DNA from: Merluccius polli
Taxonomy: Eukaryota; Chordata; Actinopteri; Gadiformes; Merlucciidae
Length of the DNA stretch: 64,000 nucleotides
Assembly: GCA_030340625.1 (NCBI GenBank)
Contig: JAOPHQ010005765.1
Location: 1-64,000, forward strand
Direction: 5' to 3'
Shown: in pieces, positions 27,201 to 40,925 of the stretch
Layout: every line of letters begins with the position of its first letter
How positions within the stretch are numbered: the stretch's first letter is position 1
Notes under the pieces: model-generated
Database searches by the model: none
The model's input: the letters and a program-made list of their open reading frames with translations, nothing else
Told to the model about the DNA's origin: nothing
Position numbers and translations under genes: made by a program

Positions 27201-27582
27201 AAGCCATTTCCAAAATAACCTTGTAATTTGTAGAGCTGTTGTTTTGCCAAGGAGTGAAGACATCAGTGCATGCATTTTGAATGCCGGCCTTCTTAAATTG
27301 TGTCAATTTGTGAACAAATTCAGAAAGGTGATGCTTTTACAGCAGCTGCAAATTAGTGTGCTTCCATTCAGTTGAAGTGTCTAGTGGATATTTGGACGTG
27401 ATTTTCTTGAAAACCGCCTCATTGAGCGTTGTGTTTTTCACTGAGAAGAGGAGAAAAAGAGAACATCTCGGTGTAATGGAAATGATTGACAGGCAACACA
27501 ATGTCCCTCTACAGGGGTGTCTGGCATGATTGTCAGGTCATAAAACACATTCAGTGTAGTAGACCGCGTTTAGGAAGACGCA
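24274..27582. other. intergenic, no gene supported
   Basis: AT-rich sequence with only short chance frames. No exon-like conservation or repeat ends recognised. Confidence 0.6.
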
Positions 27583-27738
27583 AAGGGCCCCTATTTTACC
27601 TTCAGGTGTGATGTTGATTAGCCGTTACATGCCAGTCAAAATCTGCCCTCTAGTGACATCACAAGTGGGAATGATCACCCTGATGTATGATGGATGCATG
27701 AGGACCCCTGGTTTACCTGGTGGTAAAATAAGGGCCCT
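27583..27738. mobile_element. complete short MITE, 156 bp
   Basis: Ends AAAGGGCCCCTATTTTACC and its inverted partner GGTAAAATAAGGGCCCTT. The core TGTGATGTTGATTAGCC and CTCTAGTGACATCACAAG is shared with 14229-14405. Fragment also at 4706. Confidence 0.75.
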
Positions 27739-28500
27739 TATTAATACTTATTTTGTATTAATTCAGAGCCTTCACAGGCAGGTAGATCACACAAGCCACT
27801 TGGTCGATTGCTGGGGGCAGGAAATGAGTCACTATACAGGAAGTGAATGCTGGGATGTTTATGTTGGAGGCAGGATCAAACAGGGAAAAGTTGTCAAAGT
27901 TATCTCACATCGATCATACAGTGTCCAATCCAAAGGGTAAATACAAAACCAATGTTTTATTTTATGTTGGCCTACAGTATTTATACATGAATTAGGCTCC
28001 ATAAACAAGCGAACAATTGCTTCATACTGTTTTATCGATGTCTGTGGGAGTGGATAAACATGTGAAATGATCCCGTTAAAATGACCACAAGTTAGATGTT
28101 GTGCCGTGTGTTTCCTCTTTGTGTTTCTAATAACAGATCCTGAGTACCCAAATCCTAAATATGGTAGGCCTACCGGATGATTAGACCATGTTCCCATGGT
28201 CTGATGTTTTGGCCCAGGAAGTCAATAGTCCTCTTATCTGGGCCATCTGATGTCTTCCCTTAAGGCAGCTGATGTCGTATGCATATGGCATCCTACGGTG
28301 ACTTCAAATACAATAGCAGTGCACCGAGCTAAGCAGCCGCCACTTATAGCGCATGATGAAGGCTTGTCTTTGAAGGAAGTTCTTGTGGATATTTCCCCTT
28401 CCTCGAATTGTCTTTAGTCTCGCACCTTCTTGGCCACAAGATTCAAAGTTCATTCGAGGATGTGCCTTTTTTTATAGGACGCACGTCATGTGTGTCAGTG

Positions 28501-28545
<45 letters not shown>

Positions 28546-31500
28546 ATTTCAATGCACACCCTAAGAGCCTCTTTCTGAGTTGTGGGGGTTCATAGGCATC
28601 CTTTTCACACACTGTCACACACCTCAACATGCAGGCCCCTCACAGGTTTGTCTTCAATAATGGGTATTGTGGGGTGTCGGGTACTTTTTCTTTTTCTTCA
28701 AAAAGTCGGCCCCTAGCTATAGGCACCCCCCCCCCCCCCCCCCCCCCTACTGACTTATGGGGTGATAGGCAATAGGCCTGCCTCCTTTATCGTTACTATT
28801 GTCCGTTTTGTGGTTTCACAGGCGTACATGGGAGATCAACAATGTTGATGGTGCAATCTCAACACTATTAAATAAGAATAATCGCTTTTCTTTTCTGCCA
28901 TTTGGCTCCGTTAGCCTTCAATAGCAAACGCAGAAGTAAATAAATGAGCGCGTGGCGCGCGGCCAATGTTTGTCCTAATTCTTGTGAAAGGATAATGTTT
29001 CAGAAATGGGAAAAAGCGCTCCGACGTGTCGACTATAAAGCAATGATTTTTCATGACTAATTGGCGGTTTGCAGCTCTGTGAGGAATGTTGATAATTCAC
29101 CTCTGTCAGGATGTTATTAACTAACAGGTCATACATTGTGCTCATGCATCATCAATTACCTTTGTGTGATTTGATACCTTTAAATAGTTGTGGGGTTTAT
29201 TTAGGCTACATGTAGGTTTCCCCTCATTTGCCAGTATCAATCCATAGCTTTGCAGATCATATGAACTCATTATTAATGCTGAGTATATGTGCTGTGAACT
29301 CCACGTAGGTCTTTGTTTTAATCAATAGGCATTCATTCAATTTTGTCAATCAAATTTCTGGACAAAAAATCTAACAAATCTTCCTTGAGGGAAAAAGAAG
29401 ATGAAGAAATAGGTTCAATATTTATACAATTCTCGGTTATGCTTGGAACAAACATACGCTGAGCAAGCAGAACATAGTTTTACACGGATATGAGTGATGA
29501 TGTTTACAATATGACTATTGCTGTTGTCAAACAGGTCATCAGGAGGTTGTCTGAGTTATAGTCACTGCTCGCCTGAACCACGTGGGATGGTCTTGGATAT
29601 TGGCTGTGAATTTGTAAGCTATTTCAGCCTTGCTGAACGATTTCATCAAACTGAGCAGAACCATTATAAACTAGGGCTGCTCCCACAAACAGTTTAGCGA
29701 GGCTTTGTGAGTGAATTCAAATAAATGTTATATGTTGTAAGAGCAAGAGGATGTGTGATGAAAACAGTAAGACACCTTGATACTTAACCGTTTTAAATCT
29801 GGCCATTGTGGCGAATGCCTGTTTTTTAAAACACCTTAGGGGAAAGCATTTCCTTAGGGCCGAAGAATATACTCTGGTGGCTCATCCATTTCCCTCGAAG
29901 CGAAATCAACTAAGAAATCAATGGAAACAATGCTTGGCGAAGCGGTATTAAGTGGGAATGTGTGGTTTTGTGGCCTTTTTATGTCGTGTCCCCCCTGTGA
30001 GTCATTCTTTATGTGAGATCCGTCTTCATGTGCAGTCAGCCCAGTGGCAACGTTTATCACCATTTTTATTGCCAATCTGATGTTCTCATTTGCGTGCGTC
30101 AGCCAAATAGATATTTCAAACTTTGACATTTTGGTTATTTATGACTCTTTTGAGGTCCTTTTGGGGAAGGAATGATTTTCCCATACGCTTGTCCTGCCCT
30201 GCGATGCTATTGGACAAATACAAACGGCGGACGAACAGTGGCCCGCTTATTCTGTATGACGTTTAGTCGTGTTTACATGGACTATATACAGTATACTTGC
30301 GTAATCATTCAAGCATGTTCAGAGTGTATGTATGGTGTATATCGTACAGAGAGGAAAACAACAGCTGTACATGTATTCTATATTTTTATCTTTTTGTTTT
30401 CCGGACAAATCCGTGGGATGTTTAGTGCACCGAGGGGAATATGCATGGTATGTGTATAGCATAGTTCCTGTCATATATGCCCGCCAAGCACTGTTGTTGA
30501 TAAAAAGACATTTCGACATAGATTTTTTGAGACCGTTACATTCAGGAGAAGTAACGCAGCGATCTCCTGCACTGAAAGAAGAAGAAGACGGCAGATCTTA
30601 CATGTTACATGTGCCTTACATGTTTTATTTGTGAAATAAAAATACATTTGCCAATGTATTTAATCCTGGAAGTAAATTGAGTCACAAAATTGTTATTTTT
30701 ATTTAAGGAATATATGAAATTGACACCAGAAAGATGACCTAACTTAAACTCACACTCGCACCAGAAGACGGATGAAATAGGGTTTGAGGACGCAGGATAG
30801 TGTAACATGAGCAAAGCGAGCGGTGCAGACGTCTGAGTCCACAACCAGAACCGCGAGGTCTCAGCGGGGAACGTTTATTTCACTACATTGAGACGTTGTT
30901 TGCCTGTCACATACGTTACATTACCTCCTCCCGGCCGACGGTTAAACAACATTCTTTCCGGGACATAAATAACGTTTGACCCGATCGTCCGCCGCGCTTG
31001 CGGTCATCATCGCTTTGTTCCCCGACGAAGGGGCTTTAATGTGTTTTTTAGACGGTCAAAAACCCCCGCTGATGAAATACATTGAAGTGGCCATTTTGAC
31101 ATTGTTAGAGAGAAGTTATTTGAACTCATCAGAAGGGCCATAGGCTTAGGAAGATTTAGCGCGGCCCTCCACGCGTGTGTTTATTTTCACAACCAACTGG
31201 CAACGTCGTCGTGGGACTTCATGCCGGGAAAAAAAAAAAATGTCACCCACGTTTTATTTATTTAAAACCTTTCTTTTTTTGTTTTCAAGGTTCCCAGTCG
31301 ATAAATGGAGGCTGCTTGTATAGAAAAACATCTGGAAAATATTGCACTGTTTCTCATCATCTGCTTGGCCGGGAGCCTGTGCTTGCATGTGAATACGCGA
31401 GTGACACCCAAGGTCAGGGCAGCTGAGAACCGAGGTGGAGAAGGAGTCCACCATTAGGCCCGCTCCACTGATGCCATTTCCCTTTTCTAATGAGTCAGCA

Positions 31501-34500
31501 CTACTGACCATGGGAAAAAAAACACAGTGACAGTGAATCAAGCACAGGATATCACTGTCACAATGTTTTGCCTCAAGCAAAGCAAAACTGACTTCTATTT
31601 CAGAAAATAAAAGCCCTTGACGATAGCTGATGAAACTTTCAGATATTTTATGTCCACTTACAAAAAGAAGATGATTTCGTTGCATCCAACGAGAACTTCT
31701 TCTGGCTTAGACGTCGCCAGTCAACACTCCCCAGGTGGAGCCATCATTCACGTCATCAAGCAACACACAACAAGGACCAGAAAAAAATGTCCACATGTGA
31801 GGCAGGATTTAAACAAACAGTAAGATGGAGAGCATGTATATGAGTAATGGTGTTTTCTCAAAGGGCGCCACCCGTAAATCTTAATCTTTCATTGTCAGGG
31901 AAAGAACCGAAGTGCCAAAAGTGGATTTAAGAAAAAAAGTATATCACTCATTTGTACTCAACTTTGACATCTGCTATACAAGGGCAGGGAAAATAGCGAG
32001 GTACATTAGCTGAAATTCACCAAGTGGTCTAACAGTAATTCCATTTCCATTTCGATATTGTGATCTGTATCTAAGTAAAATTGCCTTCCTGGCTCCATTG
32101 AATAATTACGTTTCCCAGCCGAACGCTTTCCCGACTGTACACATTAGTGACTACTTCACCTGTTTTAGCATCCAATCATTGTTGGCTAAAAATTAAGCCA
32201 ATACTAACCCAATTAAGTATTTTTTGGAAAGAGAGTATCTCAAAATGCCAGCACAATAAATTGTAAAATAATGCCAAAAACAGAAAAGTAAACTACCCTA
32301 ATATTCTCATAACTCATCAGATGAAATGGGGAATATTTAGTGTATTTTGTTGGTGGGATTTGTGTCTGTGTATCATTTTAACGTAACATGTATCTAGCAT
32401 CGTGAATTATTCAAACTAACCGCTGTGAGCCACTCCCACATGCATGTATGTATGGAAAAAAACGCGCTATCGCTGCCAAGATACTGTATGTGTTCCATAA
32501 ATCCTCCATGAAATAAACAGGTTGGACTGGGGGTCAACCGGGGCCGTTTGGGTGGAGGATGTGATTAAATAAACGATGTTGATGTTGCATGGCTTAAATG
32601 ATAAAGGAGACACTTGTCTTCAACACACAGAGAATAGTCCAAATGCCCTCTCTCTTGCTCTGCCAGAAATACAGCGAAAGGGAATATCATCTTCTTCTAG
32701 TTATGGCCGGCGACGCTGTTTACCATTACAAAACCATCAAAAGATTGTGCATCTGCAAGCAGTCAACCTGGAATACGTTTGGTTAAAGGAGGGACATCTG
32801 AGCGCGTAAACACTTCCACACTGACTGGCTTTCATTTGCAGAAATAGTTTGAATTTTGAAGTGGAGAAGTTGGGTGAAGCTTTATTTAGAGAAACAACAA
32901 CTCATAACCTCCCGATGGGAGTCACTTTAAAAAAGGGAACTCTATCGTCTCAATAGTCTGAATATCATACTTTCACGTGTGGCAGGTAAAACTGAAGAAT
33001 AATAATAACTTATATTATTGTACTCCACAGTGCGTCAGACTGTGTCAGAAGCCAAATGGTCTGAATCCACTCTTTCTCAAAGCCAACATTTTAGGCTTCA
33101 GACAAACTCACTCGGCTTTTGATAAGCTTTTGCTTTTTCTCCTAAGACCGCGGCTCCCCTTTTCTTTGGCTCTACTAAAGAGACTCGACAAATTTAACAA
33201 CCCCCAAGAGGATCTGGGGGAACTGGACAGCGGCACGCATGGTGCGACAACCAAAGACGGCCCACAGCTCTCTTCCCTGCCACGTTTTAACACATTTCCG
33301 TGAACAGAAGTTGACCGTGTCACAAAAGGGCACACACACAACTGTATTTCCACTATTTCATTATTACCTGTGTGTTGGGTTCACCTCTGTGACCGGCTTT
33401 CATAAGCTCACAGAGAAACCATCCTCTCAACGCGGATCCGGTTTCGCTCTCTTCCTTTCTACCCGCTTGCATAACCATTCCAGAGCAGCTTGCTAAGGCT
33501 TCGTAGACCACGGCTGGAAACGCCGCGAGTGTCCGCTTACGGTTTCTATGTAAATCTAAATGGAGGAGAAAAAAAAACGCAGAGAGAGAATGTGTGTTTT
33601 ATTGTTTTGCCGTTTCGCTTTCAGCCAAATATTAACGTCCCTGTGTAACTTTCACTTTCTGCGGTCGATGGGGAAAAAAAGCTGAGGACGCATGCGGGTT
33701 TGGATGCTATCAAGAGCACCAGATTCATCGTCATCGTCATCATCATCGTCGATATCAATATTTTATTATTGTTATTGTTGGCACTGCGCCGCACTGTCCT
33801 TTTATGCGGGGTTAACTCACGAGGCCTAATGACCGGTCATCAATGGAAACCATCCACACACAGAGAAGATGAAAATTGGAGGGAGAAAAAAAAGCCCAAG
33901 GAATTGATACCTCAGCCAACCTGACAGGAACAGCGAGGAGCCAAACCGGCCGCACGGCCTCCGCCAATACTATTATTATTTTTACCCTCCTGTGTCAGGT
34001 AGGGGTGGAGGAGCCTGTGAGCGTTTCCTCAGAGCCATCATCCAACGACAACAGCCAGGTAACGGCGAACGGCGAGAGACACGTGAAAACCTGTATACTC
34101 AGTCAGCCATTGCATCGCTTGTGATTGAGGGAGACGGCGATGACGACAACCGAGAGATCTGCGAGCCAAAGCCTCGAAGTGCTCCATTCCTCCAGTGCAT
34201 TTCTACCGTTAGCCGCTAATAAATCCCTGCTGCGCGCTGCCTGTCCGCTCCCTGTCCGCTCCCTGTCTCGAGCGCACGCAGGCTTGGCTCGCACGCACAC
34301 GTGGTCACAACAAGAAAAACATCACCTTTGCAGCAGCGGTTGGCAACGCAAACGGTTGATTCTTGTCAAAAAGATCCCCGAATGACCTTTCGCTAACGCT
34401 TTGCTTGGTTGCTTTGAAGGTAGGCTATATTATTTTATACCCTCCGTTGTGTGCGGTCCATAACAATGTCTAATGGCTAATGAATGGTTGAATTATGGCT

Positions 34501-34590
34501 GAGTACTGAGGGCCTTTTAGAGCACCAATGAAACCCTCTTTAAACACCCCATCTTACCACCTGCTTCCCCCCAATGTCTGCTTCCTACCT
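27739..34590. other. intergenic, no gene supported; possible noncoding conserved patches
   Basis: No credible exon. Contains a (TG)n array, a C20 run at 28728-28747 and two motif-rich patches (28910-29180, 31440-31580) that could be enhancers. CpG content rises at 33.9-34.35 kb. Confidence 0.55.
28494..28544. repeat. (TG)n microsatellite
   Basis: About 25 TG units with one GCG break. Confidence 0.94.
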
Positions 34591-34672
34591 GTTAGCATCG
34601 TTGAGCAAGATGCTTAACCCATACCAAAAACAAAATCGCTGTAAGTCACTTTGGATGAAAGCAATATGAATG
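34590..34672 (+). mobile_element. SINE 3' fragment
   Basis: TTGAGCAAGATGCTTAACCC and then TGTAAGTCACTTTGGATGAA, the conserved tail of several teleost SINE families. Confidence 0.6.
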
Positions 34673-35435
34673 ACGTGATGATAAATAATAAACGGCTCCA
34701 CCTGTTATACAGAGATTTGAATGCATCGGGTCTTACATCCGTTCTCCAACCTTAATGGACATGCAGTCTGGTTACTGTCCTGCTCATGAGGTCGTGTTGT
34801 TGATCTACCCAGAATCCTCCTGGGCCTCCGGGGCCTCTCAGCTTAGATGTTTTCCAAACATGCCAGCAACACAGTTTGCAGTTTTTTAGCACATGGCAAT
34901 TGAGAAGTACCTCTCTCGGTTTAGCTTTTTTCTCGTTGACAAAGACCGGCCGTCAATCCTTCCCCACTCTTTTGTGTCTGTTGGTCTACCGGTGAAAAGG
35001 TCAGTGGAAAATTCAGCCCACACACTCGACCACAAGGGATCCACCAATCTCCAGCAGGAGCACCAGAGCCAAGTCTTTTTCATCACGCTGATCAAAATCA
35101 GGATACATTCTTTCTTCTTCAGGGATACAATTTCACCGTAAATTATAGTAGCTTCATTACACGGCTTTGTGGAAGACTCGATGCTGATTGGTCAATTATG
35201 ACATGGTACGGTCTGTTATTTTTGAATCGCAGACCGCCGCTATGAATAACAGACCGTTGCTATGGACGCTATTTCCAACCGTAGAATCTGACGTCGTTTT
35301 TTTTAATACTACTATTATATAATAATCCTCTAGTTCCACTTCAACAGAGGATTTCTCCAAGGGGCCATTTGTAGACAAGAGGAGGGACCTCTATGACAGC
35401 GACTGGTGAAGATTTAACTGGGAAGAAGAGACTTG
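34673..35435. other. intergenic with small palindromic repeat
   Basis: Near 35200-35270 GGTCTGTTATTTTTGAATCG and CAGACCGTTGCTATGG form partial inverted and direct copies, probably a decayed MITE. Nothing else seen. Confidence 0.45.
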
Positions 35436-35436
35436 G

Positions 35437-35500
35437 AGAGAGAGAGAGATCAGAGATGGAGAGAGAGAGAGAACAAGAGAGAGAGAGAGAGAGAGAAACA
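35437..35500. repeat. (GA)n array, left member
   Basis: GAGAGAGATCAGAGATGGAG then GA runs. The same TCAGAGATGGAGAGAGAGA wording recurs at 35833 across a 330-bp spacer. Confidence 0.92.
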
Positions 35501-35832
35501 TCAGTGTGGCAGGGTGTCCCTCACCACACGCCACCTAAGTGGCTTTCCTTTGGGGCCCTCCGACACAGGACACGGGTAGATGGTAGTTGCAAGGTGTTTA
35601 TTAGGAGATTAAGGCTGTTGGTATTCGCCGAGCTGATGGTACAACTGCCATGACTGTGGCTCCTCCCCTCGAGTGTGTGTGTTGATGGCTGGTTTATCCT
35701 GGGTGCCATGATTGCTCATGCACCACAGGTGTGCAGCCCCACCCAGCCAGAGTCCAATCAGTCTGACTCAGGCCAGGTGAGGCTGTAGACCAGCCATCAA
35801 CAGCACACACTCCACATACACCCTCCACAAAT

Positions 35833-35848
35833 CAGAGATGGAGAGAGA

Positions 35849-35888
<40 letters not shown>

Positions 35889-35908
35889 TCAGAAATGGAG
35901 AGAGAGAG

Positions 35909-35943
<35 letters not shown>
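35833..35943. repeat. (GA)n array, right member
   Basis: Two tandem copies of an ATCAGARATGGAGAGAGAG unit, each followed by a GA run. Confidence 0.93.
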
Positions 35944-35948
<5 letters not shown>

Positions 35949-36496
35949 ACAGAGGTACAGAGACCAGCGGCTTTCATGCCTCCCCCTCTCTGTTTGGACG
36001 GTATGGAGCGACCTCCTCCATCCCTGGCGTACCACAGTGTGCTGTGTTGTGCCCAGACAGGAGACAGGAGACAGGAGACGGGAGGGCGGCTCAGCGGCGG
36101 TCTCTCCACTCGCCTCCCCCTGGATGGAAACTAGTCCCCTTAATGAAGAGCGACAGCCACAGCGGTCAATGTTGGCCTCTGTTCTCGTCACCGTACGTCT
36201 GGTCTTGATTGACCTAAACTTTATTTACACAGGGCCGTTTTTGTTTTTGTTTTTCGGCTCTTAACGTTCATGTGTGAGGAGTCGAGGAGGAACCGCGTCA
36301 CCGGGTGGAAGAACACGCATGAACACGCGTGAACACGGAGACAGCATGTTAAACGCAACGCAGAAGGGCCCCACTCAGGTACTCCTTCACGCCGGGAGGA
36401 AAATACTAGCAGTTTAGGAAAATGGAAAACAGGTGAAATGTTGGAGAAAAAAAAACAGACATACGCAGGCACTGACACACACAACCTTGTACTCAG

Positions 36497-36497
<1 letters not shown>

Positions 36498-36530
<33 letters not shown>

Positions 36531-36581
36531 GAACATACTGACATACACACACACTCACATAAGAACATACTGACACATGCA

Positions 36582-36648
<67 letters not shown>

Positions 36649-36930
36649 GAACATACTGACATACACACACACTCACATAAGAACATACTGACACATGCAC
36701 ACACATACACACACACACACACAAAAGAACATACTGACATACACACACACTCACATAAGAACATACTGACACATGCACACACACACACACACACGTATGT
36801 TCACCCAACTCTCTCTCACACACACACACACACGCACACACTTATGTATGTTTGAGTGCATGTGTGTATATACTCACACATGCACACACACACACATTCA
36901 TACATACATACTCACACACACATATGTTTG
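36498..36930. repeat. (CA)n array with embedded minisatellite
   Basis: GAACATACTGACATACACAC alternates with CATAAGAACATACTGACACA, repeated three times (starting near 36530, 36653 and 36727) between CA runs of different length. Confidence 0.93.
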
Positions 36931-36949
36931 GTATGTAGGCCCTGGCATG

Positions 36950-37945
36950 TGTCCATCTTAAGATTATTAACCTCTGATAACAAAGAGTGGAGGGTCAAGA
37001 TGGAGCAACAAGCCGGAGATGTTTCCCCTTAGAAAGGACTGAGGAAGACGTCTCGGAGTCAGCTGACTCCGACAGCCAATCAGAGCAGAATTCCTAACAA
37101 GCCACAGCTAAGTGAACTGAAGTCCTTAGTCTTACTTAGGGATACCTGAGACACATCTTTAGGGCACAATTCGAGACATTTCTTTTTCTGTTTGAAGTTT
37201 GATCTTACATAGCTTGCTTACTACTTGATTTGATTTATTTAATTGTATCAGAAATGTCTTACACACATTAAAAGACATCAACAAAAACACAATACAGTCC
37301 AGGACTTATTTCCATTGTGGTCCTCACATAAAACATCAGGACAGGACAAGACAAGCCATGACAAGACACTCACAGAGTGAATTACAATCAGTAAAAAATT
37401 AAATTAAATAAAACCACAGACACCACTATCGCTTGTAACACGATATTGTTATGTTGCATTCTAGTTTGTGCGTATAATATATGTACTACACTGACATACA
37501 TGTAGGCCTACGTCATGTCAAAACCTTGGTCCAAAACTACTTAGTATCCCTCCAACAATATCTCAATTTAAAATAAACAATAAAAATATTGAAATATGAA
37601 TTCTGTGTCCGTGTTGTGATCGTTTTAAATACCAAACAGTAGATGTCATCCGCACCACTTGTGCAAGTGGTAAGGGTGTCTGTGTAACGGCCCTACACAA
37701 CCGTAAATCTGGGGATGGGGGGGGAGAATATCAACAAGTTGCCAAATATGTGTGTGACTATATGCAAGGGAATTCTAGGGGATTGTGATGCATTTCGATA
37801 ACGCGGAAATATTACGAAATGTCCCCCCATTAAATCCCTAATACTTTCAGCATTCGGTTGAGAGACAGTTGGCGCTGTCTGAAACGCAACTTGGGGGGAA
37901 AGAAATGATAAGTTGTAAGAAATGAGGTGTGGGTGAAAACGAACC
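36950..37945. other. intergenic, nothing recognised
   Basis: No exon, RNA gene or repeat end supported. Confidence 0.5.
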
Positions 37946-38170
37946 GCAACGCATCGTATTTTTTTGTTATGGTGGTGTGGGTGCAGACAGACACACGGGG
38001 CCGCTAACCTCCCCGGACACGACCCCGGCGGCGGTGGCGGACACACACACAGCAGACGGAGCGAGCGAGAAGGTCGTCGAAGGTCATTGTTCGAACTGAT
38101 GACCTCCGTCGGACGAGCGCTCCCAGCCTACGGCGCGTGACGCCATCCAATAGCAGAGGGCGGGCCTACA
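37945..38170. promoter_or_regulatory. CpG-rich patch, possible promoter
   Basis: Dense CpG with a CCAAT box (ATCCAATAG) and a GC box (GGGCGGG) close together near 38145-38165. No first exon or transcript direction can be shown. Confidence 0.3.
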
Positions 38171-38586
38171 GGAGCATGAAGGGTCATGTCTTGGAGATGT
38201 AGCCAAATTTATATCGGGTCAACACCCCCGCCCCCCCCCCCCCGCCCCTTCGATCAACCAACCACCTCTTAACTCTTAACCTCACTGTCTCTTAACTCAC
38301 TGTCCATATTGTATCTCACCTACAGTGTATTCATATATTTACTACTGTCCATTCTGTACATAGCTCACCTATAGTGTACTCATATTTAAACCATATTCAT
38401 ATCATACCTAATTCTGTATATAACATCTATACTAGCATGACTTGTACTGACTCTGTTCCTACTGCATATATCTTATTATTAGTTATATATATATACTGTA
38501 TATATTACACTATACATATGTACATACTCTGCACCTTACTTGCTTTTTGCACATCCAGTTAGATGTCAAACGACATCTTGTCTCTG

Positions 38587-38589
38587 TTG

Positions 38590-38664
<75 letters not shown>

Positions 38665-38677
38665 ACAAACACACACC
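38587..38677. repeat. (CA)n microsatellite
   Basis: About 35 CA units, ending in CAAACACACA variants. Confidence 0.95.
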
Positions 38678-39004
38678 AGCTGGGTCTCACAGCTGGGGCA
38701 GTAGTGCACATACTTTACATGTTTGTGCAGTTCATTCATGCCAGCCATTAGTGGAAAACAGTTAAGGGGATACAATTAATGATAAATCACTTCTGGACAA
38801 GGCTTGTTTTCCCACAACCTCCGCACACCATCGTCCAAATAAACAGACACCACCAGTCAACCGCTAAAACCGAATAAATAGAGCATGTTAAACGCTCGGT
38901 TTTTGGGTGACTCCTCTCGGGGACACGGTCTATGTGTGCGATTTTAATCAATGTCACCATCGTTATAAGATGCGCTCAAGCAGCACTCGCCAATCATGTT
39001 TTTG

Positions 39005-39075
39005 CTTTTGTAACATAAGATAAGACAACACTTTATTGATCCCCAGGCGAGGACATTTGGGTGTTTACAGCAGCA
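39005..39075. repeat. LINE-like 3' tail fragment
   Basis: AAGACAACACTTTATTGATC followed by CCCAGGCGAGGACATTTGGG, a tail found on abundant teleost non-LTR elements. Family not assigned. Confidence 0.4.
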
Positions 39076-39407
39076 GAAATACAGGCGAATTATTTTAATA
39101 CATATTTTCATGGGCTTCTTGTAGTTCCTTTATGGGCACAACAAGTGCAAACAGACAGGAAAGTGGAGTTCAAAGTAAGAGTTCAAGTTCAGGTCTTTTA
39201 TTGGGGGGCATCATATACTAGAAAGATGAAATACGCGAGACAAAAATAAAGATACAAATATATTTATATATATAAAGATAAATATACTAGAAAGCAATAA
39301 GTATATTATAGGGTAATAGTATAACTGCCAAAATAAACTCAATCCAATTATGTACAAAATCCAGAGGGAATGACATGTAGCATCGAACCTTTGTATATGC
39401 ATTTGTA

Positions 39408-39409
39408 TA

Positions 39410-39448
<39 letters not shown>

Positions 39449-39462
39449 ACACATATATGTAT
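39408..39462. repeat. (TA)n microsatellite
   Basis: TA run with GTATAC and ACATATATG breaks. Confidence 0.9.
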
Positions 39463-39819
39463 TTATTGCCTACATACTCCGTTCTCCTCCTTTCTCTTCC
39501 CTTCTCAGTGCTTTTCGGTTCTTCGTTTGGGTCAAGTGTGAAAAGCCTGAATCGGTATCTCACTCACCAACAGCCAACAATCTCCACACCACGCCTGTGT
39601 GGAGGCGAAGTTTCGGCACACCCTTCATTATGTTTTGATTAATAATGGGTGTTTTGGTGTTTTTGGTGTTTTGATAATGAACGTGATTTTGTGCCAGTGG
39701 ATTGCGTCGGTTCTGTGGTAAAAACACAAACAATTTTTCCTTAGTTTAATATTGTTTAACGGAGGAGGAGGAGGAGGAATGATGTACCAAATGTTGGCAT
39801 GGCCTTATCACTTCTCTCG

Positions 39820-39820
<1 letters not shown>

Positions 39821-39890
<70 letters not shown>
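39821..39890. repeat. (TG)n microsatellite
   Basis: About 34 uninterrupted TG units. Confidence 0.96.
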
Positions 39891-39891
<1 letters not shown>

Positions 39892-40427
39892 GTCTTTCTG
39901 TTAATTACACAAATCCTTGGCTGAAATATGTTGTTGAAGTACAGAAAAGTTTCATTCAATTACAGTCTCCAAACAAGCTTTACTTGACTGGCGGGCAGCA
40001 ATCAAACACAAATAGAATCTGTTTATTGTTTTGTCCAGTTTTTACCAGCGCGTGTGTGTGTGTGTGTGTGTGTGAATGTGAATTATGATGAAAGAAATGC
40101 ATTAGTCATTCCTGATTAGCTTTTGATTTGCGGCTTTCGAGTAATCATGGGAATAGAAATGTTTAAACTCTGTAAAATTATTTTAACCCCAACGAATGTT
40201 TCCACAAGCCGCGCTAGCCACTCACAGGACGGGTGAAAAAGGCGGCACACAAAACAAACAACGCCACGCAGACGAATAGAAAGGACATGGCGCCATTTGT
40301 CACCGCTGTTTACACTGCAGAACTCGAGGCGTCGCTCTCTCTGTTTGATGATCGCTAATGACGGCATCCTGAAGCAGAAGAAGAGTTGAACCGTAACTCT
40401 CAGGTGAACAAATCCCCTCAGGGTGGA

Positions 40428-40822
40428 GGCGGTGGTGATGGTGATGGAGGTGGTGGTGATGGCGATGATGGTGGTGGTCATGGTGATACGAGGAGGTGGT
40501 GGTGGTAATGGTGGTAATGGTGGTGATGATGGTGGCGGTGGTAATGGTGATACAAGGAATTGGTGGTGGTGGAGGTAGTGGTGGTAATGGTGATACAAGG
40601 AGGTGGTGGTAGTGGTGGTAATGGTGATACAAGGAGGTGGAGGTAGTGGTGGTAATGGTGATACAAGGAGGTGGTGGTGGTAATGGTGATACAAGGAGGT
40701 GGTGGTGGCGGAGGTGGTGGTGGAGGTGGTGGTGGCGGAGGTGGAGGTGGTGGTGGAGGTGGAGGTGGTGGTGGAGGTGGAGGTGGTGGTAGTGGAGGTG
40801 GTGTTGGTGGTGGTGCAAGGAG
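40428..40822. repeat. GGT-based minisatellite
   Basis: Variable units of type GGTGGTAATGGTGATACAAG (at least six GATACAAGGA copies from 40549) pass into pure GGT/GGA triplets by 40690. Long Pro/His-rich frames across it are repeat artefacts. Confidence 0.92.
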
Positions 40823-40889
40823 CCTCAGCAAGGAGCCTCGAGCAGTCACCACTAAGCCCGGGGATGTTGGGTGGAGAGGGCGGGGGGTG

Positions 40890-40925
40890 GAGGAGGAGGA
40901 GGAGGAGGAGGAGGAGGAGGAGGAT
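40890..40925. repeat. (GGA)n microsatellite
   Basis: About 12 GGA units. Confidence 0.95.

Noticed and set aside
36221..36961. Cys/Val-rich and Thr/His-rich frames
   Set aside because: Translations of the (CA)n/(TG)n array.
40116..40852. Pro/His-rich frames up to 192 codons
   Set aside because: Produced by the GGT minisatellite; present in several frames at once.
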